Below are positions 18,486-28,285 of a DNA stretch of 64,000 nt, piece after piece (positions within the stretch are counted from its first letter, which is position 1; each line of letters begins with the position of its first letter). The position numbers and the translations under genes are program-made. Source of the stretch: Roseovarius nubinhibens ISM (GTDB lineage: Bacteria; Pseudomonadota; Alphaproteobacteria; Rhodobacterales; Rhodobacteraceae); the NCBI RefSeq assembly GCF_000152625.1, contig NZ_CH724156.1, forward strand, positions 256,966 through 320,965, given 5' to 3'. Below the pieces are notes generated by a model. That model made no database searches. It was not told where the DNA came from and saw nothing but the letters and a program-made list of their open reading frames with translations.

Positions 18486-19070
18486 ATGTTTTACCGCCCC
18501 GAAGACGGTCATGGCCTGCCGCACAACCCGTTCAACGCCATCGTCTCGCCGCGTCCCATTGGCTGGATATCCTCCAAGAGCGCCGATGGCGTGGCCAATC
18601 TCGCGCCCTATTCCTTTTTCAACGCAGTGGCTTACGTCCCGCCCCAGGTGATGTTTTCCTCGACCAATGAAAAAGACAGCCTGCGCAATATCCGCGACAG
18701 CGGCACGTTCTGCGTCAATGTGGTGAGCGAGGCGATGCTGCATCAGATGAACGAAAGCTCCGCCGCCCTGCCGCCTGAGAGCGATGAGTTCGTCCGCGCA
18801 GGCCTCGCCTCGGCGCCCTGCGAAACGATCGACTGCCCCCGCGTCGCCGACGCCCCCGCCGCGCTCGAATGCAAGGTGACCGAGATCCTGCAACTCAAGG
18901 GCGCTGCCAATTTCGCCATTTTCGGCGAGGTCACCGGCGTCCATATCCGCGAGGACTGCCTCCGCGACGGCCGCTTTGATGTCACGAGCTTTGTGCCCAT
19001 CGCGCGGCTCGGCTACATGGATTACACCGCCGTCCGCGAGGTGTTCGAACTGGCCCGTCCCGAGGTCTGA
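18486..19070 (+). CDS. Flavin reductase-like (FMN-binding split-barrel) protein
   Basis: Predicted FMN-binding protein of 194 residues. The N-terminus FYRPEDGHGLPHNPFNAIVS and the PRPIGWISS block place it in the flavin-reductase/DIM6-NTAB split-barrel family; the middle block FSSTNEKDSLRNIRDSGTFCVNVV is also characteristic. A GAGGAG ribosome site sets the start at 18486. Members reduce free flavin for a partner oxygenase or act as oxidoreductases themselves; no partner oxygenase is adjacent. A strong hairpin closes the unit 57 nt after the stop. Confidence 0.87.
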   Translation: MFYRPEDGHGLPHNPFNAIVSPRPIGWISSKSADGVANLAPYSFFNAVAYVPPQVMFSSTNEKDSLRNIRDSGTFCVNVVSEAMLHQMNESSAALPPESDEFVRAGLASAPCETIDCPRVADAPAALECKVTEILQLKGAANFAIFGEVTGVHIREDCLRDGRFDVTSFVPIARLGYMDYTAVREVFELARPEV

Positions 19071-19126
19071 ACCCGCCGCGACTCACCTCTCGCAAATGCA
19101 GCATTCCATGCCGCAGCACAGCATCA

Positions 19127-19161
19127 AAATAGCGCCCAGCCTTAAAAACCGGGCGCTATTT
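19127..19161 (+). terminator. Intrinsic terminator after the flavin reductase gene
   Basis: Perfect 11-bp arms AAATAGCGCCC / GGGCGCTATTT with a 13-nt loop. The flanking A and T runs make it usable on both strands, although only the plus-strand gene ends here. Confidence 0.75.
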
Positions 19162-19315
19162 GCGTTTTCACCCTGCTCGAAAACTGTGCAGGTGCAGAAA
19201 AATCAGCCAAAAGGTCAGCATTTATGACAATTATCACGGGATGGTTACCCAACTGTCATTCCCTTCCGCCAGAAGATGGCTACATCTGGAAACAGAGATG
19301 ACAAGGAGACCTCCC

Positions 19316-19549
19316 GTGACCAAGTCCGACACCTCCCAAACCGATCTGACACCCGATGCCTTTGGCTTTGACGAAGACACCAAGCTGCGTTCCGATGGCA
19401 CGCTCGACGTGGATCACTATGTGGCACTCGGCCGCCAGATGCGCGCCGAACACACCCGCGATCTGGTGCTGGGCCTGACCCGCAGCATCGCGGCGATCCG
19501 CCTCGGCGGCCTGCGCCTCTCGCGCCGCCTGCATATCTTCGGCCACTAA
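19316..19549 (+). CDS. Small hypothetical protein (77 aa)
   Basis: Not recognised. It is a soluble, charged 77-residue protein with an acidic N-terminal half (TSQTDLTPDAFGFDEDTKLR) and a basic C-terminal helix (RSIAAIRLGGLRLSRRLHIF). The GTG start at 19316 is preferred because AAGGAG lies 8 nt upstream; an in-frame ATG at 19298 has no such site. An AT-richer 150-bp leader and a terminator downstream (19613-19642) mark it as an independently transcribed gene. The acidic/basic split resembles small DUF1127-like regulatory proteins, but I do not see the diagnostic residues. Confidence 0.65.
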   Translation: MTKSDTSQTDLTPDAFGFDEDTKLRSDGTLDVDHYVALGRQMRAEHTRDLVLGLTRSIAAIRLGGLRLSRRLHIFGH

Positions 19550-19612
19550 GGCCAGCCGCGCTTCAGGTCTCAGCCAAGACCAAGATCGCAAGACCAAGAC
19601 CCAAGAGCAGTT

Positions 19613-19642
19613 GGGGCGGGCCCTCTCGGACCCGCCCCTTTT
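19613..19642 (+). terminator. Intrinsic terminator after the 77-aa gene
   Basis: GGGGCGGG and CCCGCCCC form a perfect 8-bp stem with a 10-nt loop, followed by TTTTC. It lies between the small plus-strand gene and the convergent SulP gene. Confidence 0.8.
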
Positions 19643-19663
19643 CTGTAAGCAATAGCTTCCGGC

Positions 19664-21331
19664 TCAATGCCCGCCGAGCACCCCGGTCCGCACACCGTAA
19701 TCCACCGCCAGCGCGTAATCGGGATCGTCGTCGCTATCGACCACCAGATGCCCCGCCCGCGTCAGAAGCTGATGACAATCGCGGCTCAGATGGCGCAGCA
19801 TGATCCGCTTGCCCTCGGCCTCATAGCGCCCGGCCACCGTCTCGATCGCCTGCAGCGCCGATTGGTCCACCACCCGGCTCGCATCGAAATCGACGATCAC
19901 CACCTCCGGATCGCCCTCGTAATCGAAGAGCTCGACAAACCCATCGGTCGAGCCAAAGAACAGCGGCCCCTGGATCTCATAGACCTTGGCGCCCTTCTCG
20001 GTCACCGACTCGCGTTCGACCGCATGGATGCGCTTGGCATTGTTCCACGCATAGGCCAGCGCCGAGACGATCACCCCCACGACCACCGCCACCGCGAGGT
20101 CTTCCATCACCGTCACCACGGTCACGAGGATGATGACGAAGGCATCCATCATCGGCACTTTGCGCAGGATCTTGAACGAGTTCCACGCGAACGTCCCGAT
20201 CACCACCATGAACATCACACCGACCAGCGCCGCGAGCGGGATCTGCTCGATCAGCGGCGCGGCAAAGAGGATAAAGATCAGCAGAAAGAGCGCCGCCGCC
20301 ACCCCGGCGATCCGCGTCCGCCCGCCCGATTTCACATTGATCATCGACTGGCCGATCATCGCACAGCCGCCCATGCCGCCGAAAAACCCGGTGAGCGTAT
20401 TGGCCAGACCTTGCGCGATACATTCCTGGCTCGCACCGCCCCGCCGCCCGGTGATTTCACCCACGAGGTTGAGGGTCAGCAGGCTCTCGATAAGTCCAAT
20501 TGCCGCGAGGATCACCGCATAGGGCAGGATGATCTGCAAAGTCTCGAGGTTGAGCGGCGCCAGAGGCGTCCCATAGAGACCTTCCCCCTGACCAAAGGGC
20601 CAATGGAAGGCCGGGAAACTGCCCTCGATCGAGGCCAGATCGCCGACCCGCGGCACCTCGAGCCCAAGCCCGATCACCAGCCCCGCGACCACCACGATCC
20701 CCGCCAGCGGTGCCGGCACGATGCGGGTGATGCGCGGCATGACCCAGATCACCGCCATGGTCAGCGCCACGAGCCCCAGCATGGTCATCATCTCGACCCC
20801 GGCGAGCCAGGTGCCCCCCGACATGCCATGGCCGGTGTTGACCATGCTGCCCGGCTCCTTGAACTGACCGAGCTGCGCGAGAAAGATCACGATGGCCAAG
20901 CCATTCACAAAGCCGAGCATCACGGGATGCGGCACCAGACGGATGAACTTGCCCCATTTGAGGGCCCCGGCAATCACCTGAAGAATGCCCATCAACACCA
21001 CGGTCGCAAAGAGATATTCGACGCCATGCTCGGCCACCAGCGCCACCATGACCACTGCCAGCGCCCCGGTCGCGCCCGAGATCATCCCCGGCCGCCCGCC
21101 GATCACCGCGGTCACCAGACCGACGAGGAACGCGGCATAGAGCCCGACCAGCGGATGCACCCCGGCGACAAAGGCAAAGGCCACCGCCTCGGGCACCAGC
21201 GCCAGCGCCACGGTGAGCCCCGACAGAAGCTCGGTGCGCACCCGCCCCATGGTCAGATGTTCATCCTGCATGATGCTCAGATCAGGCATCGAAATATTGT
21301 TGGCTAGCGCCGCGAGAAGGGTCTTTTTCAC
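19664..21331 (-). CDS. SulP family inorganic anion transporter
   Basis: Inner-membrane anion transporter, 555 residues. The transport domain (about residues 30-410) begins with the family block LLSGLTVALALVPEAVAFAFVAGV, and GVHPLVGLYAAFLVGLVTAV is clearly SulP. A C-terminal STAS domain follows (from about residue 440, including VVIVDFDASRVVDQSALQAIE). Sulfate and bicarbonate are the usual cargoes; the sequence alone does not decide. I chose the GTG at 21331 because AAGGA precedes it at the right distance; an ATG 30 nt upstream is an alternative. No carbonic anhydrase or sulfur gene is adjacent. Confidence 0.9.
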   Translation of the reverse strand: MKKTLLAALANNISMPDLSIMQDEHLTMGRVRTELLSGLTVALALVPEAVAFAFVAGVHPLVGLYAAFLVGLVTAVIGGRPGMISGATGALAVVMVALVAEHGVEYLFATVVLMGILQVIAGALKWGKFIRLVPHPVMLGFVNGLAIVIFLAQLGQFKEPGSMVNTGHGMSGGTWLAGVEMMTMLGLVALTMAVIWVMPRITRIVPAPLAGIVVVAGLVIGLGLEVPRVGDLASIEGSFPAFHWPFGQGEGLYGTPLAPLNLETLQIILPYAVILAAIGLIESLLTLNLVGEITGRRGGASQECIAQGLANTLTGFFGGMGGCAMIGQSMINVKSGGRTRIAGVAAALFLLIFILFAAPLIEQIPLAALVGVMFMVVIGTFAWNSFKILRKVPMMDAFVIILVTVVTVMEDLAVAVVVGVIVSALAYAWNNAKRIHAVERESVTEKGAKVYEIQGPLFFGSTDGFVELFDYEGDPEVVIVDFDASRVVDQSALQAIETVAGRYEAEGKRIMLRHLSRDCHQLLTRAGHLVVDSDDDPDYALAVDYGVRTGVLGGH

Positions 21332-21470
21332 GGGGTATCGTCCTTTTGGGATTGCGGGCATTTGCGCGCCCCCTACCCGTTTGACCGGGTTTTGACAACT
21401 CCGCCCCGCCCCGAGACCCGGCCTCGCCCGTCAACCGTGACAAATGCGCGGCGGGCGCACCCCGGCTTGC

Positions 21471-22391
21471 CTAGCCCGCAGGCGCTTTGCGCATTGCGAC
21501 CCCCGGCCGCACCGGCCAGGTGAGCCACAGCAGGCAGAGCACCACCAACGCCACCCCGGTCCAGCCGAGCGGATCGAGCCGCTCGCCCACCACCAGCACC
21601 GCCAAGAGCGCCGCCACCACCGGCTCGAACAGCGTCAGCGTGGTGGCGAGGCTCGCCGCCACCCGCGCCAGCCCATAGCCAAAGGCGAGATAGCCCAAAA
21701 ACATCGGCACCACCGCCATGTAGATCCCCACGCCCGCATTCTGCCAGCTGTCGAGAAACCCGGCCCCGGTGAGCGCCAGAACCGGCATGAGCAGCAGCCC
21801 ACCCAGCCCAAAGGTCGCCCCCATCGTGGCCCGCGCGCTGATCCCGCGCTGCATCATCCGCCGCGCCGTCCAGGAATAGAGCGCATAGGTGAACCCGGCC
21901 CCAAGCCCCAACAGCGCCCCGGCCAACGGATGCGCGCCGCCCACCCCATGCCCGCCGGTCTCGGCAAGGCTCAAGAGCGCCATGCCCACAAGCCCGATCG
22001 CCGCCCCGATCATCCAGCGCCGGCTGAGCCGCAGCCCGTCGAGCCGGTATTCGATCAAGGCCGACAACAGCGGTGCGGACCCCAGCGACACCAACGTGCC
22101 AATGGTCACCCCCGCCAGCCGCATCGAGGCGTAGAACGCCAGCGGATAGAGCGCCACCGCCACCGCCCCGAGCCACAGACAGCGCCATTCCCGCATGATC
22201 CCCGCCCGGTGCCGCCGCAGCCCGCCCAGCGCCACCAGCGCCTGCAACAGCCCGCCAAACCCCATCGCCGCCGCGCCGATGGCGACCGGGCTCATCTCTG
22301 GCGCGAATGTCGCCGCCGTCCCCGTGGTCCCCCATAGGATCGACGCGACCAAAACTGCCGCCACCCCGGCAAAACTCATTCCCTGCGCCAT
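21471..22391 (-). CDS. EamA/DMT superfamily transporter
   Basis: Drug/metabolite transporter of 306 residues with ten predicted membrane helices in two EamA repeats. The second repeat contains the typical TLTLFEPVVAALLAVLVVGERL block (about residues 245-266). It starts 4 nt after the stop of the TetR regulator gene and is preceded by GAGGGG, so the two form one operon. This pairing suggests an efflux pump whose synthesis is induced by the compound the regulator senses. The exported compound is unknown. Confidence 0.9.
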   Translation of the reverse strand: MAQGMSFAGVAAVLVASILWGTTGTAATFAPEMSPVAIGAAAMGFGGLLQALVALGGLRRHRAGIMREWRCLWLGAVAVALYPLAFYASMRLAGVTIGTLVSLGSAPLLSALIEYRLDGLRLSRRWMIGAAIGLVGMALLSLAETGGHGVGGAHPLAGALLGLGAGFTYALYSWTARRMMQRGISARATMGATFGLGGLLLMPVLALTGAGFLDSWQNAGVGIYMAVVPMFLGYLAFGYGLARVAASLATTLTLFEPVVAALLAVLVVGERLDPLGWTGVALVVLCLLWLTWPVRPGVAMRKAPAG

Positions 22392-22395
22392 CACT

Positions 22396-22989
22396 TTACC
22401 CCTCACCCACTGGGCCTTGCCCCGGCATCATCACACTCAACATGTCGCGCATCTCGCGCAGACAGGCATCGCTGCCCTCAAGCCCCGCGCGCACCATCGC
22501 CCCCTCGATGAGAAAGGCGAACTGCCGCGCATAGCGCGCCGCCGCCGCCTCGCCGCAGATCTCGGCAAGCTCGGACCGCAGGATCGCTTCGACCTCTTCC
22601 TTATGCCGCCGCACTGCCGCGCGCCCCGGATCCCCGGGCAGCAATTCCGCCGCCGCGTTGAGCAGCCCACAGCCGCGAAACCCGCGCTCATAGGCGAAAT
22701 TCGCGTGATCGGCATAGGCATCGACCACCGCCAAGATCCGCGCCTGCGGATCATCGAGCCCCTCAACCCGCGCCGCATGAAACCCCAGCCACTCGGCATG
22801 ACGCGCCTCGATATAGGCCTCGATCAGCGCCGATTTGGAGGCGAAATTGTTGTAAAGGCTCTGCTTTGCGACCCCGGCACGCTCTATGATCCGGTCAATG
22901 CCGGTCGCCACGATCCCGTCTTGGTAAAACAGCTCTTCCGCCGCCCGCAGCAGCCGGTCCCGCGCCGTCTCGCCTTTGGTATGTGCCAC
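22396..22989 (-). CDS. TetR/AcrR family transcriptional regulator
   Basis: Repressor of 197 residues. The N-terminal helix-turn-helix is standard: ETARDRLLRAAEELFYQDG, then GIDRIIERAGVAKQSLYNNFASK (about residues 30-52). The C-terminal ligand domain has the TetR_C form with CGLLNAAAEL. It is the first gene of a two-gene operon with the EamA transporter. A near-ideal operator palindrome lies 24-44 nt upstream of its start, so autoregulation of the operon is likely. Confidence 0.92.
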   Translation of the reverse strand: MAHTKGETARDRLLRAAEELFYQDGIVATGIDRIIERAGVAKQSLYNNFASKSALIEAYIEARHAEWLGFHAARVEGLDDPQARILAVVDAYADHANFAYERGFRGCGLLNAAAELLPGDPGRAAVRRHKEEVEAILRSELAEICGEAAAARYARQFAFLIEGAMVRAGLEGSDACLREMRDMLSVMMPGQGPVGEG

Positions 22990-23013
22990 GCCAAGCCCTC
23001 CGCAGCAAGTAAC

Positions 23014-23033
23014 TAGGTAGACCAGTCTACCTA
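23014..23033. promoter_or_regulatory. TetR operator palindrome
   Basis: TAGGTAGAC-CA-GTCTACCTA, with perfect 9-bp arms, lies directly upstream of the tetR-eamA operon. The size, symmetry and position are as expected for a TetR-family dimer site. The inner TAGACxxxxGTCTA part is like sites reported for NemR-type regulators. Confidence 0.85.
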
Positions 23034-23154
23034 TTTGCGCCCCCTGTCAACCCCCACCCCTCACTTTCGCGACAGATGCGGCAGATCGCGCCCCGTGACG
23101 GGTTGACTTCGCCGCCGCCCACGCCACGATCCGGGCCAAGCGAAAGGACCAAAG

Positions 23155-24027
<873 letters not shown>

Positions 24028-24070
24028 CCAGCCTCCTCTAGCCGGTCTCCTTTAACCGAAAGCTCCGCCC

Positions 24071-24697
24071 ATGCCTCTCGATCTCTGGCTCGCCTTCGTC
24101 GCCGCCTCCACCGCGCTCTTGCTCATCCCCGGCCCCACGGTCCTCTTGGTGCTGAGCTACGCGCTCTCCAAAGGCCGCAGCGTGGCGCTTGCCAGCGCCG
24201 CCGGCGTGGCGCTGGGCGATCTCGTCGCCATGTCCGCCTCGCTCGCCGGTCTCGGCGCGCTGGTGCTGGCCTCGGCCACGCTCTTTACCGCGCTGAAATG
24301 GATCGGCGCGGCCTATCTGGTCTGGATGGGGATCAAACTTCTGCGCTCGGCCCCCTCCGAGGGGCTCGACGCCACCCCCACCCGCGAGATCACCACCCGC
24401 AGCGTCTTCTGGCACGCGGCCGGGGTGACCGCGCTCAACCCGAAATCCATCGCCTTCTTCATCGCCTTTGTCCCGCAATTCGTCACGCTCAACGCGCCGC
24501 TCTTGCCGCAATTCGCCATTCTCGTCGCGACGTTCGTGACCCTCGCCGCCCTCAACGCGCTGGCCTATGCGCTCTTGGCCGACCGGCTGCGCAGCACCAT
24601 CCGCCGCCCCGCCGTGATCACCTGGCTGACCCGCTCGGGCGGTATGGCTCTGGTGGCGATGGGGGTGATGACCGCGACGCTGCGGCGCAGCAATTGA
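24071..24697 (+). CDS. LysE/RhtB family amino acid exporter
   Basis: Inner-membrane exporter of 208 residues with about six helices. The N-terminal block IPGPTVLLVLSYALSKGR and the later FWHAAGVTALNPKSIAFFIAF are the hallmarks of the RhtB/LysE family, which exports homoserine, homoserine lactones, threonine or lysine. It lies between two genes for purine salvage from methylthioadenosine. That context raises the possibility of exporting a product of the same pathway, but this is only suggestive. Confidence 0.9.
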   Translation: MPLDLWLAFVAASTALLLIPGPTVLLVLSYALSKGRSVALASAAGVALGDLVAMSASLAGLGALVLASATLFTALKWIGAAYLVWMGIKLLRSAPSEGLDATPTREITTRSVFWHAAGVTALNPKSIAFFIAFVPQFVTLNAPLLPQFAILVATFVTLAALNALAYALLADRLRSTIRRPAVITWLTRSGGMALVAMGVMTATLRRSN

Positions 24698-24735
24698 ATA
24701 TGGCGCTCCGACACACGCACTGCTAGAACAGCCTT

Positions 24736-25266
24736 ATGAAAACCGTCAAAGACTATATCCGCACCATCCCGAATTTCCCCCATGAGGGGATCATGTTCCG
24801 CGATGTGACCACGCTGTTCGGCGATGGCGCAGGCTTTTCCCTCGCCGTCGATCAGATGGTCGAGGCCGCCCAAGGCCGCGACATCGACAAGGTCGCAGGT
24901 CTCGAAGCCCGCGGCTTCATCCTCGGCGGTGCCATCGCGCATCGGCTGGGCTGTGGCTTCGTGCCGATCCGCAAGGCCGGCAAACTCCCCGGCAGCAAGA
25001 TTTCCGAGGCCTATCTGCTCGAATATGGCGAGGCCGTGGTCGAGATCCACGAAGACGCGATCGAACCCGGCGAACGGGTGCTGCTGGTCGATGACCTGCT
25101 GGCCACCGGCGGCACCGCCGAGGCCGGCATCCGCCTCATCGAGCGGCTCGGCGGTCAGGTGGTCGGCTGCAGCTTTGCCGTTGACCTGCCGGAACTCGGC
25201 GGCGCGGCCCGGCTGCGCGCCATGGGGATGGATGTCGACATGCTCTGCGCCTTCGACGGCGCCTGA
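24736..25266 (+). CDS. apt: Adenine phosphoribosyltransferase
   Basis: Converts adenine and PRPP to AMP, 176 residues. The PRPP-binding motif [16 protein letters not shown] lies at about residues 115-130; FRDVTTLF and [13 protein letters not shown] are also diagnostic. It closes the gene set mtnP-lysE-apt and would consume the adenine made by the phosphorylase. Confidence 0.96.
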   Translation: MKTVKDYIRTIPNFPHEGIMFRDVTTLFGDGAGFSLAVDQMVEAAQGRDIDKVAGLEARGFILGGAIAHRLGCGFVPIRKAGKLPGSKISEAYLLEYGEAVVEIHEDAIEPGERVLLVDDLLATGGTAEAGIRLIERLGGQVVGCSFAVDLPELGGAARLRAMGMDVDMLCAFDGA

Positions 25267-25341
25267 CCAGCGCGCACAGGCCAAAGCCCCGGACCAAACG
25301 CCGCAACTGGCACATTTCCGGTTCGGTTTCAGGCGAGTGCC

Positions 25342-25357
25342 GCCTAGATATCTAGGC
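25342..25357. promoter_or_regulatory. 16-bp perfect palindrome with two CTAG sites
   Basis: GCCTAGATATCTAGGC is its own reverse complement and lies 28 nt before the start of the twin-helix gene. CTAG is normally rare in proteobacterial DNA, so two copies inside one palindrome are notable. It could be an operator of the small-membrane-protein/cobalamin adenosyltransferase unit. The protein that would bind is unknown. Confidence 0.5.
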
Positions 25358-25385
25358 AATAACAGATCACGAAAGGAGCCCTCAA

Positions 25386-25595
25386 ATGGCCCAAGATCCC
25401 CTCTTCTGGGTGGTGGCAGCCGCCTGTGTCATCGTGCTGGGCATCCTTGTCTTCGGCGTGACAACCTTTGGCCGGGGCGGCGAGTTCAACCGCAAACACG
25501 CCAACAAGATCATGCGCTGGCGCATCGCCGCGCAATTCATCGCAGTCCTGCTGATTCTCGGCTTTGTCTGGCTGCGCAGCAGCGGAGGCCAATGA
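25386..25595 (+). CDS. Twin-transmembrane-helix small protein (HIG1-like)
   Basis: Small inner-membrane protein of 69 residues with two hydrophobic helices (about residues 7-26 and 46-63) joined by a charged loop (RGGEFNRKHANKIMRWRIAAQ). This hairpin with the conserved N-K-MRWR loop is typical of bacterial HIG1-domain proteins. Mitochondrial HIG1 proteins bind respiratory supercomplexes; the bacterial role is unproven. GAAAGGAG precedes the start. The cobalamin adenosyltransferase gene follows after one base. Confidence 0.85.
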   Translation: MAQDPLFWVVAAACVIVLGILVFGVTTFGRGGEFNRKHANKIMRWRIAAQFIAVLLILGFVWLRSSGGQ

Positions 25596-25596
25596 C

Positions 25597-26175
25597 ATGG
25601 TGGTCCTGAACAAGCTCTACACCCGCACCGGCGACAAGGGCGACACCGCCCTCGGCAATGGCACCCGCGTCGCCAAACATTCGGCCCGCGTCACCGCCTA
25701 TGGCACGGTCGATGAAACCAATGCCACCGTCGGCCTCGCCCGGATCGAGGCCGAGGCCGACAGCGACATGGATCAGGCCCTCGCCCGCATCCAGAACGAT
25801 CTCTTCGATCTCGGCGCCGATCTCTGCACCCCCGACATGGACAAGGATGCCGAGGCCGACTACCCGCCGCTGCGGATGAGCGACCAACAGGTGACCCGGC
25901 TCGAGGCCGAAATCGACGCGATGACCGCCACGCTCACACCGCTGCGCAGCTTTATCCTGCCCGGCGGCAGCCGCCTCGCGGCCCAGCTCCACCTCTGCCG
26001 CACCGTGTCGCGCCGCGCCGAACGGCTCGCCGTGGAACTGGCGGGCGAGGAACCGGTGAACCCGGCCGCCGTGAAATACCTCAACCGGCTGAGCGACTGG
26101 TTCTTCGCCGCCGCCCGCATGGCCAATGACGAAGGCCGTGCCGACGTGCTCTGGGTGCCCGGCGCCAACCGCTAA
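25597..26175 (+). CDS. Cob(I)yrinic acid a,c-diamide adenosyltransferase, PduO type
   Basis: Transfers the adenosyl group of ATP to cob(I)alamin to form coenzyme B12, 192 residues. The N-terminal ATP loop KLYTRTGDKGDTALGNGTRVAKH is diagnostic for the PduO class, as is the C-terminal RRAERLAVEL...YLNRLSDWFFAAAR (residues 130-170). The start at 25597 is set by GGAGG about 9 nt upstream. It would be co-transcribed with the twin-helix gene. No cobalamin-dependent enzyme is encoded in the window. Confidence 0.93.
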   Translation: MVVLNKLYTRTGDKGDTALGNGTRVAKHSARVTAYGTVDETNATVGLARIEAEADSDMDQALARIQNDLFDLGADLCTPDMDKDAEADYPPLRMSDQQVTRLEAEIDAMTATLTPLRSFILPGGSRLAAQLHLCRTVSRRAERLAVELAGEEPVNPAAVKYLNRLSDWFFAAARMANDEGRADVLWVPGANR

Positions 26176-26333
26176 TCCGCGCCCGCCTGCGGAACAGGCT
26201 GGCGGCAATTCGCAACAAAGTTTCCTCAGCGGGGCACGCCGGGCAGCATCGCGACGTCACAGAGCCCAATAATGACGATTTTGGCCTGTTGTCCCCGGTC
26301 GCGACTCGGTAAAACCCTGCGAGATAGCTTGCG

Positions 26334-26360
26334 CCTGACTCGACTGGTCAGGTGTTTTTT
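26334..26360 (+). terminator. Terminator-like hairpin directly before the etfB ribosome site
   Basis: CCTGAC and GTCAGG form a perfect 6-bp stem with a 7-nt loop, followed by TGTTTTTTC. It ends only 2 nt before the AAGGGAG ribosome site of etfB. It could end readthrough from the adenosyltransferase unit, or act as an attenuator if the etf promoter lies further upstream. Confidence 0.55.
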
Positions 26361-26377
26361 CAAGGGAGACCATGCCA

Positions 26378-27136
26378 ATGAAGGTGCTTGTGCCTGTCAA
26401 ACGCGTGATCGACTATAACGTGAAAGTGCGCGTCAAAGCGGACGGGAGCGGTGTCGATCTTGCCAATGTGAAAATGTCGATGAACCCCTTCGACGAGATT
26501 GCCGTCGAAGAGGCGATCCGCCTGAAAGAGGCCGGCAAGGCCGATGAGGTCGTCGCGGTCTCGATCGGTGTCAAGCAGGCGCAGGAAACCCTGCGGACCG
26601 CGCTCGCCATGGGCGCCGACCGCGCCATTCTCGTGGTTGCCGCCGACGACGTTCACACCGACATCGAACCGCTGGCCGTGGCCAAGATCCTCGCCAAGGT
26701 CGTCGAAGAAGAACAGCCCGGTCTCGTCCTCGCGGGCAAGCAGGCGATCGACAACGACATGAACGCCACCGGTCAGATGCTCTCGGCGCTGCTCGGCTGG
26801 AGCCAAGGCACCTTTGCCAGCGGCCTCGACATCGATGGTGACAGCGCGCTCGTCACCCGCGAAGTGGACGGCGGCCTGCAAACGATCAAGGTCAAGATGC
26901 CCGCCATCATCACCGTCGATCTGCGCCTCAATGAGCCGCGCTACGCCTCGCTTCCCAACATCATGAAAGCGAAGAAAAAGCCGCTCGACGAGAAAACCGC
27001 CGCCGATTACGGCGTCGATGTCAGCCCGCGTCTCGAAATCGTCAAGACCGACGAACCCGAGGCCCGCAAGGCAGGCGAGATTGTGGGCTCGGTCGACGAG
27101 CTCGTGGCGAAACTCAAAGAAGTGGGGGCTGTGTAA
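26378..27136 (+). CDS. etfB: Electron transfer flavoprotein subunit beta
   Basis: AMP-binding subunit of the electron transfer flavoprotein, which collects electrons from acyl-CoA dehydrogenases and passes them to ETF-ubiquinone oxidoreductase. It has 252 residues. The start at 26378 gives the standard [19 protein letters not shown]; an ATG two codons earlier is only 3 nt from the ribosome site. The recognition loop region and the signature VRTALAMG-type segment ([16 protein letters not shown]) are present, as is the [17 protein letters not shown] block. Its stop overlaps the etfA start by one base. Confidence 0.96.
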   Translation: MKVLVPVKRVIDYNVKVRVKADGSGVDLANVKMSMNPFDEIAVEEAIRLKEAGKADEVVAVSIGVKQAQETLRTALAMGADRAILVVAADDVHTDIEPLAVAKILAKVVEEEQPGLVLAGKQAIDNDMNATGQMLSALLGWSQGTFASGLDIDGDSALVTREVDGGLQTIKVKMPAIITVDLRLNEPRYASLPNIMKAKKKPLDEKTAADYGVDVSPRLEIVKTDEPEARKAGEIVGSVDELVAKLKEVGAV

Positions 27137-28062
27137 TGGCTGTTCTTCTTCTCGCAGAAGTCACCGATGGTGAACTGGCGCTCGACGCAACCGCAAAGGC
27201 CGTCACCGCCGCGAAACAACTGGGCGATGTGACCGCGCTGTGCTGTGGGGCAAATGCCGCCGCCGCCGGTGAAGCCGCCGCCAAGATCGACGGCGTGTCC
27301 AAAGTGCTCGTCGCCGAAGACGCCTCGCTCGGTCACCGCCTCGCGGAACCCACCGCGGCGCTGCTGGTCAGCCTCGCAGGCGATTACGAACATATCGTCG
27401 CGCCCGCCACCACCGACGCCAAGAACGTGCTGCCCCGCGTGGCCGCTCTGCTCGACGTCATGGTGATCTCGGACGTGTCGGGTGTTGTCGATGGCAACAC
27501 GTTCGAACGCCCGATCTATGCCGGCAACGCGATCCAGACGGTGAAATCCTCGGACGCGAAAAAAGTCATCTCCTTCCGCACCTCGACCTTCGATGCGGCT
27601 GGCGACGGCGGCTCGGCCTCGGTCGAAACCATCTCGGCCGCTGAAAACCCCGGCCTGTCGGAATGGGTCGAAGACAAGGTTGCCGCAAGCGACCGCCCCG
27701 AGCTCACCTCGGCAGGCGTCGTCGTCTCGGGCGGCCGTGGTGTCGGCTCCGAAGAAGACTTCAAGATCATCGAAGCCCTCGCCGACAAGCTCGGCGCAGC
27801 CGTTGGCGCCTCGCGCGCGGCCGTCGATTCGGGCTATGCCCCGAACGACTGGCAGGTCGGTCAGACCGGCAAGGTCGTGGCACCGGATCTCTACATCGCC
27901 GTAGGCATCTCGGGCGCCATCCAGCACCTCGCCGGCATGAAGGACTCGAAGATCATCGTCGCGATCAACAAGGACGAAGAAGCCCCGATCTTCCAGGTCG
28001 CCGATTACGGCCTCGTGGCGGACCTCTTCGAAGCCGTCCCCGAGCTGACCTCCAAGCTCTGA
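27136..28062 (+). CDS. etfA: Electron transfer flavoprotein subunit alpha
   Basis: FAD-binding subunit, 308 residues. The C-terminal FAD domain starts near [20 protein letters not shown] (residues 195-214) and includes [27 protein letters not shown] and the final [17 protein letters not shown] block, all diagnostic. It forms the heterodimer with EtfB and shares its operon. A strong intrinsic terminator follows. In many relatives 3-hydroxybutyryl-CoA dehydrogenase comes next; here that gene is displaced by about 2 kb. Confidence 0.96.
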   Translation: MAVLLLAEVTDGELALDATAKAVTAAKQLGDVTALCCGANAAAAGEAAAKIDGVSKVLVAEDASLGHRLAEPTAALLVSLAGDYEHIVAPATTDAKNVLPRVAALLDVMVISDVSGVVDGNTFERPIYAGNAIQTVKSSDAKKVISFRTSTFDAAGDGGSASVETISAAENPGLSEWVEDKVAASDRPELTSAGVVVSGGRGVGSEEDFKIIEALADKLGAAVGASRAAVDSGYAPNDWQVGQTGKVVAPDLYIAVGISGAIQHLAGMKDSKIIVAINKDEEAPIFQVADYGLVADLFEAVPELTSKL

Positions 28063-28084
28063 TCGCTCAGATCTCTGCAAATTG

Positions 28085-28113
28085 AAAGGCCCGCCCCCTC
28101 GGCGGGCCTTTTT
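28085..28113 (+). terminator. Intrinsic terminator of etfBA
   Basis: AAAGGCCCGCC and GGCGGGCCTTT form a perfect 11-bp stem with a 5-nt loop, and the T run continues to 28113. Its 28-nt core is repeated exactly at 29144-29171. Confidence 0.9.
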
Positions 28114-28114
28114 C
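28087..28114 (+). repeat. 28-bp direct repeat, left copy (terminator core)
   Basis: The sequence from AGGCCCGCC to GGGCCTTTTTC is identical over 28 nt to 29144-29171. The two copies bracket the exported hypothetical gene. Confidence 0.85.
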
Positions 28115-28285
28115 TTATGGGCTGCCGGTCCCGCACCGGCTCGGCCACCTCTTTCTGATCCCCGCTCACATCGCGCCCGTCAGAGCGGTTTCTTTACTTT
28201 TGCACCACGTCCGGTACGGTCTTACCTTTAGATTTGCCGGTAACGTTTCGCCTTTAGACTTATTTCCGCATGAAGGATTTTAAGA

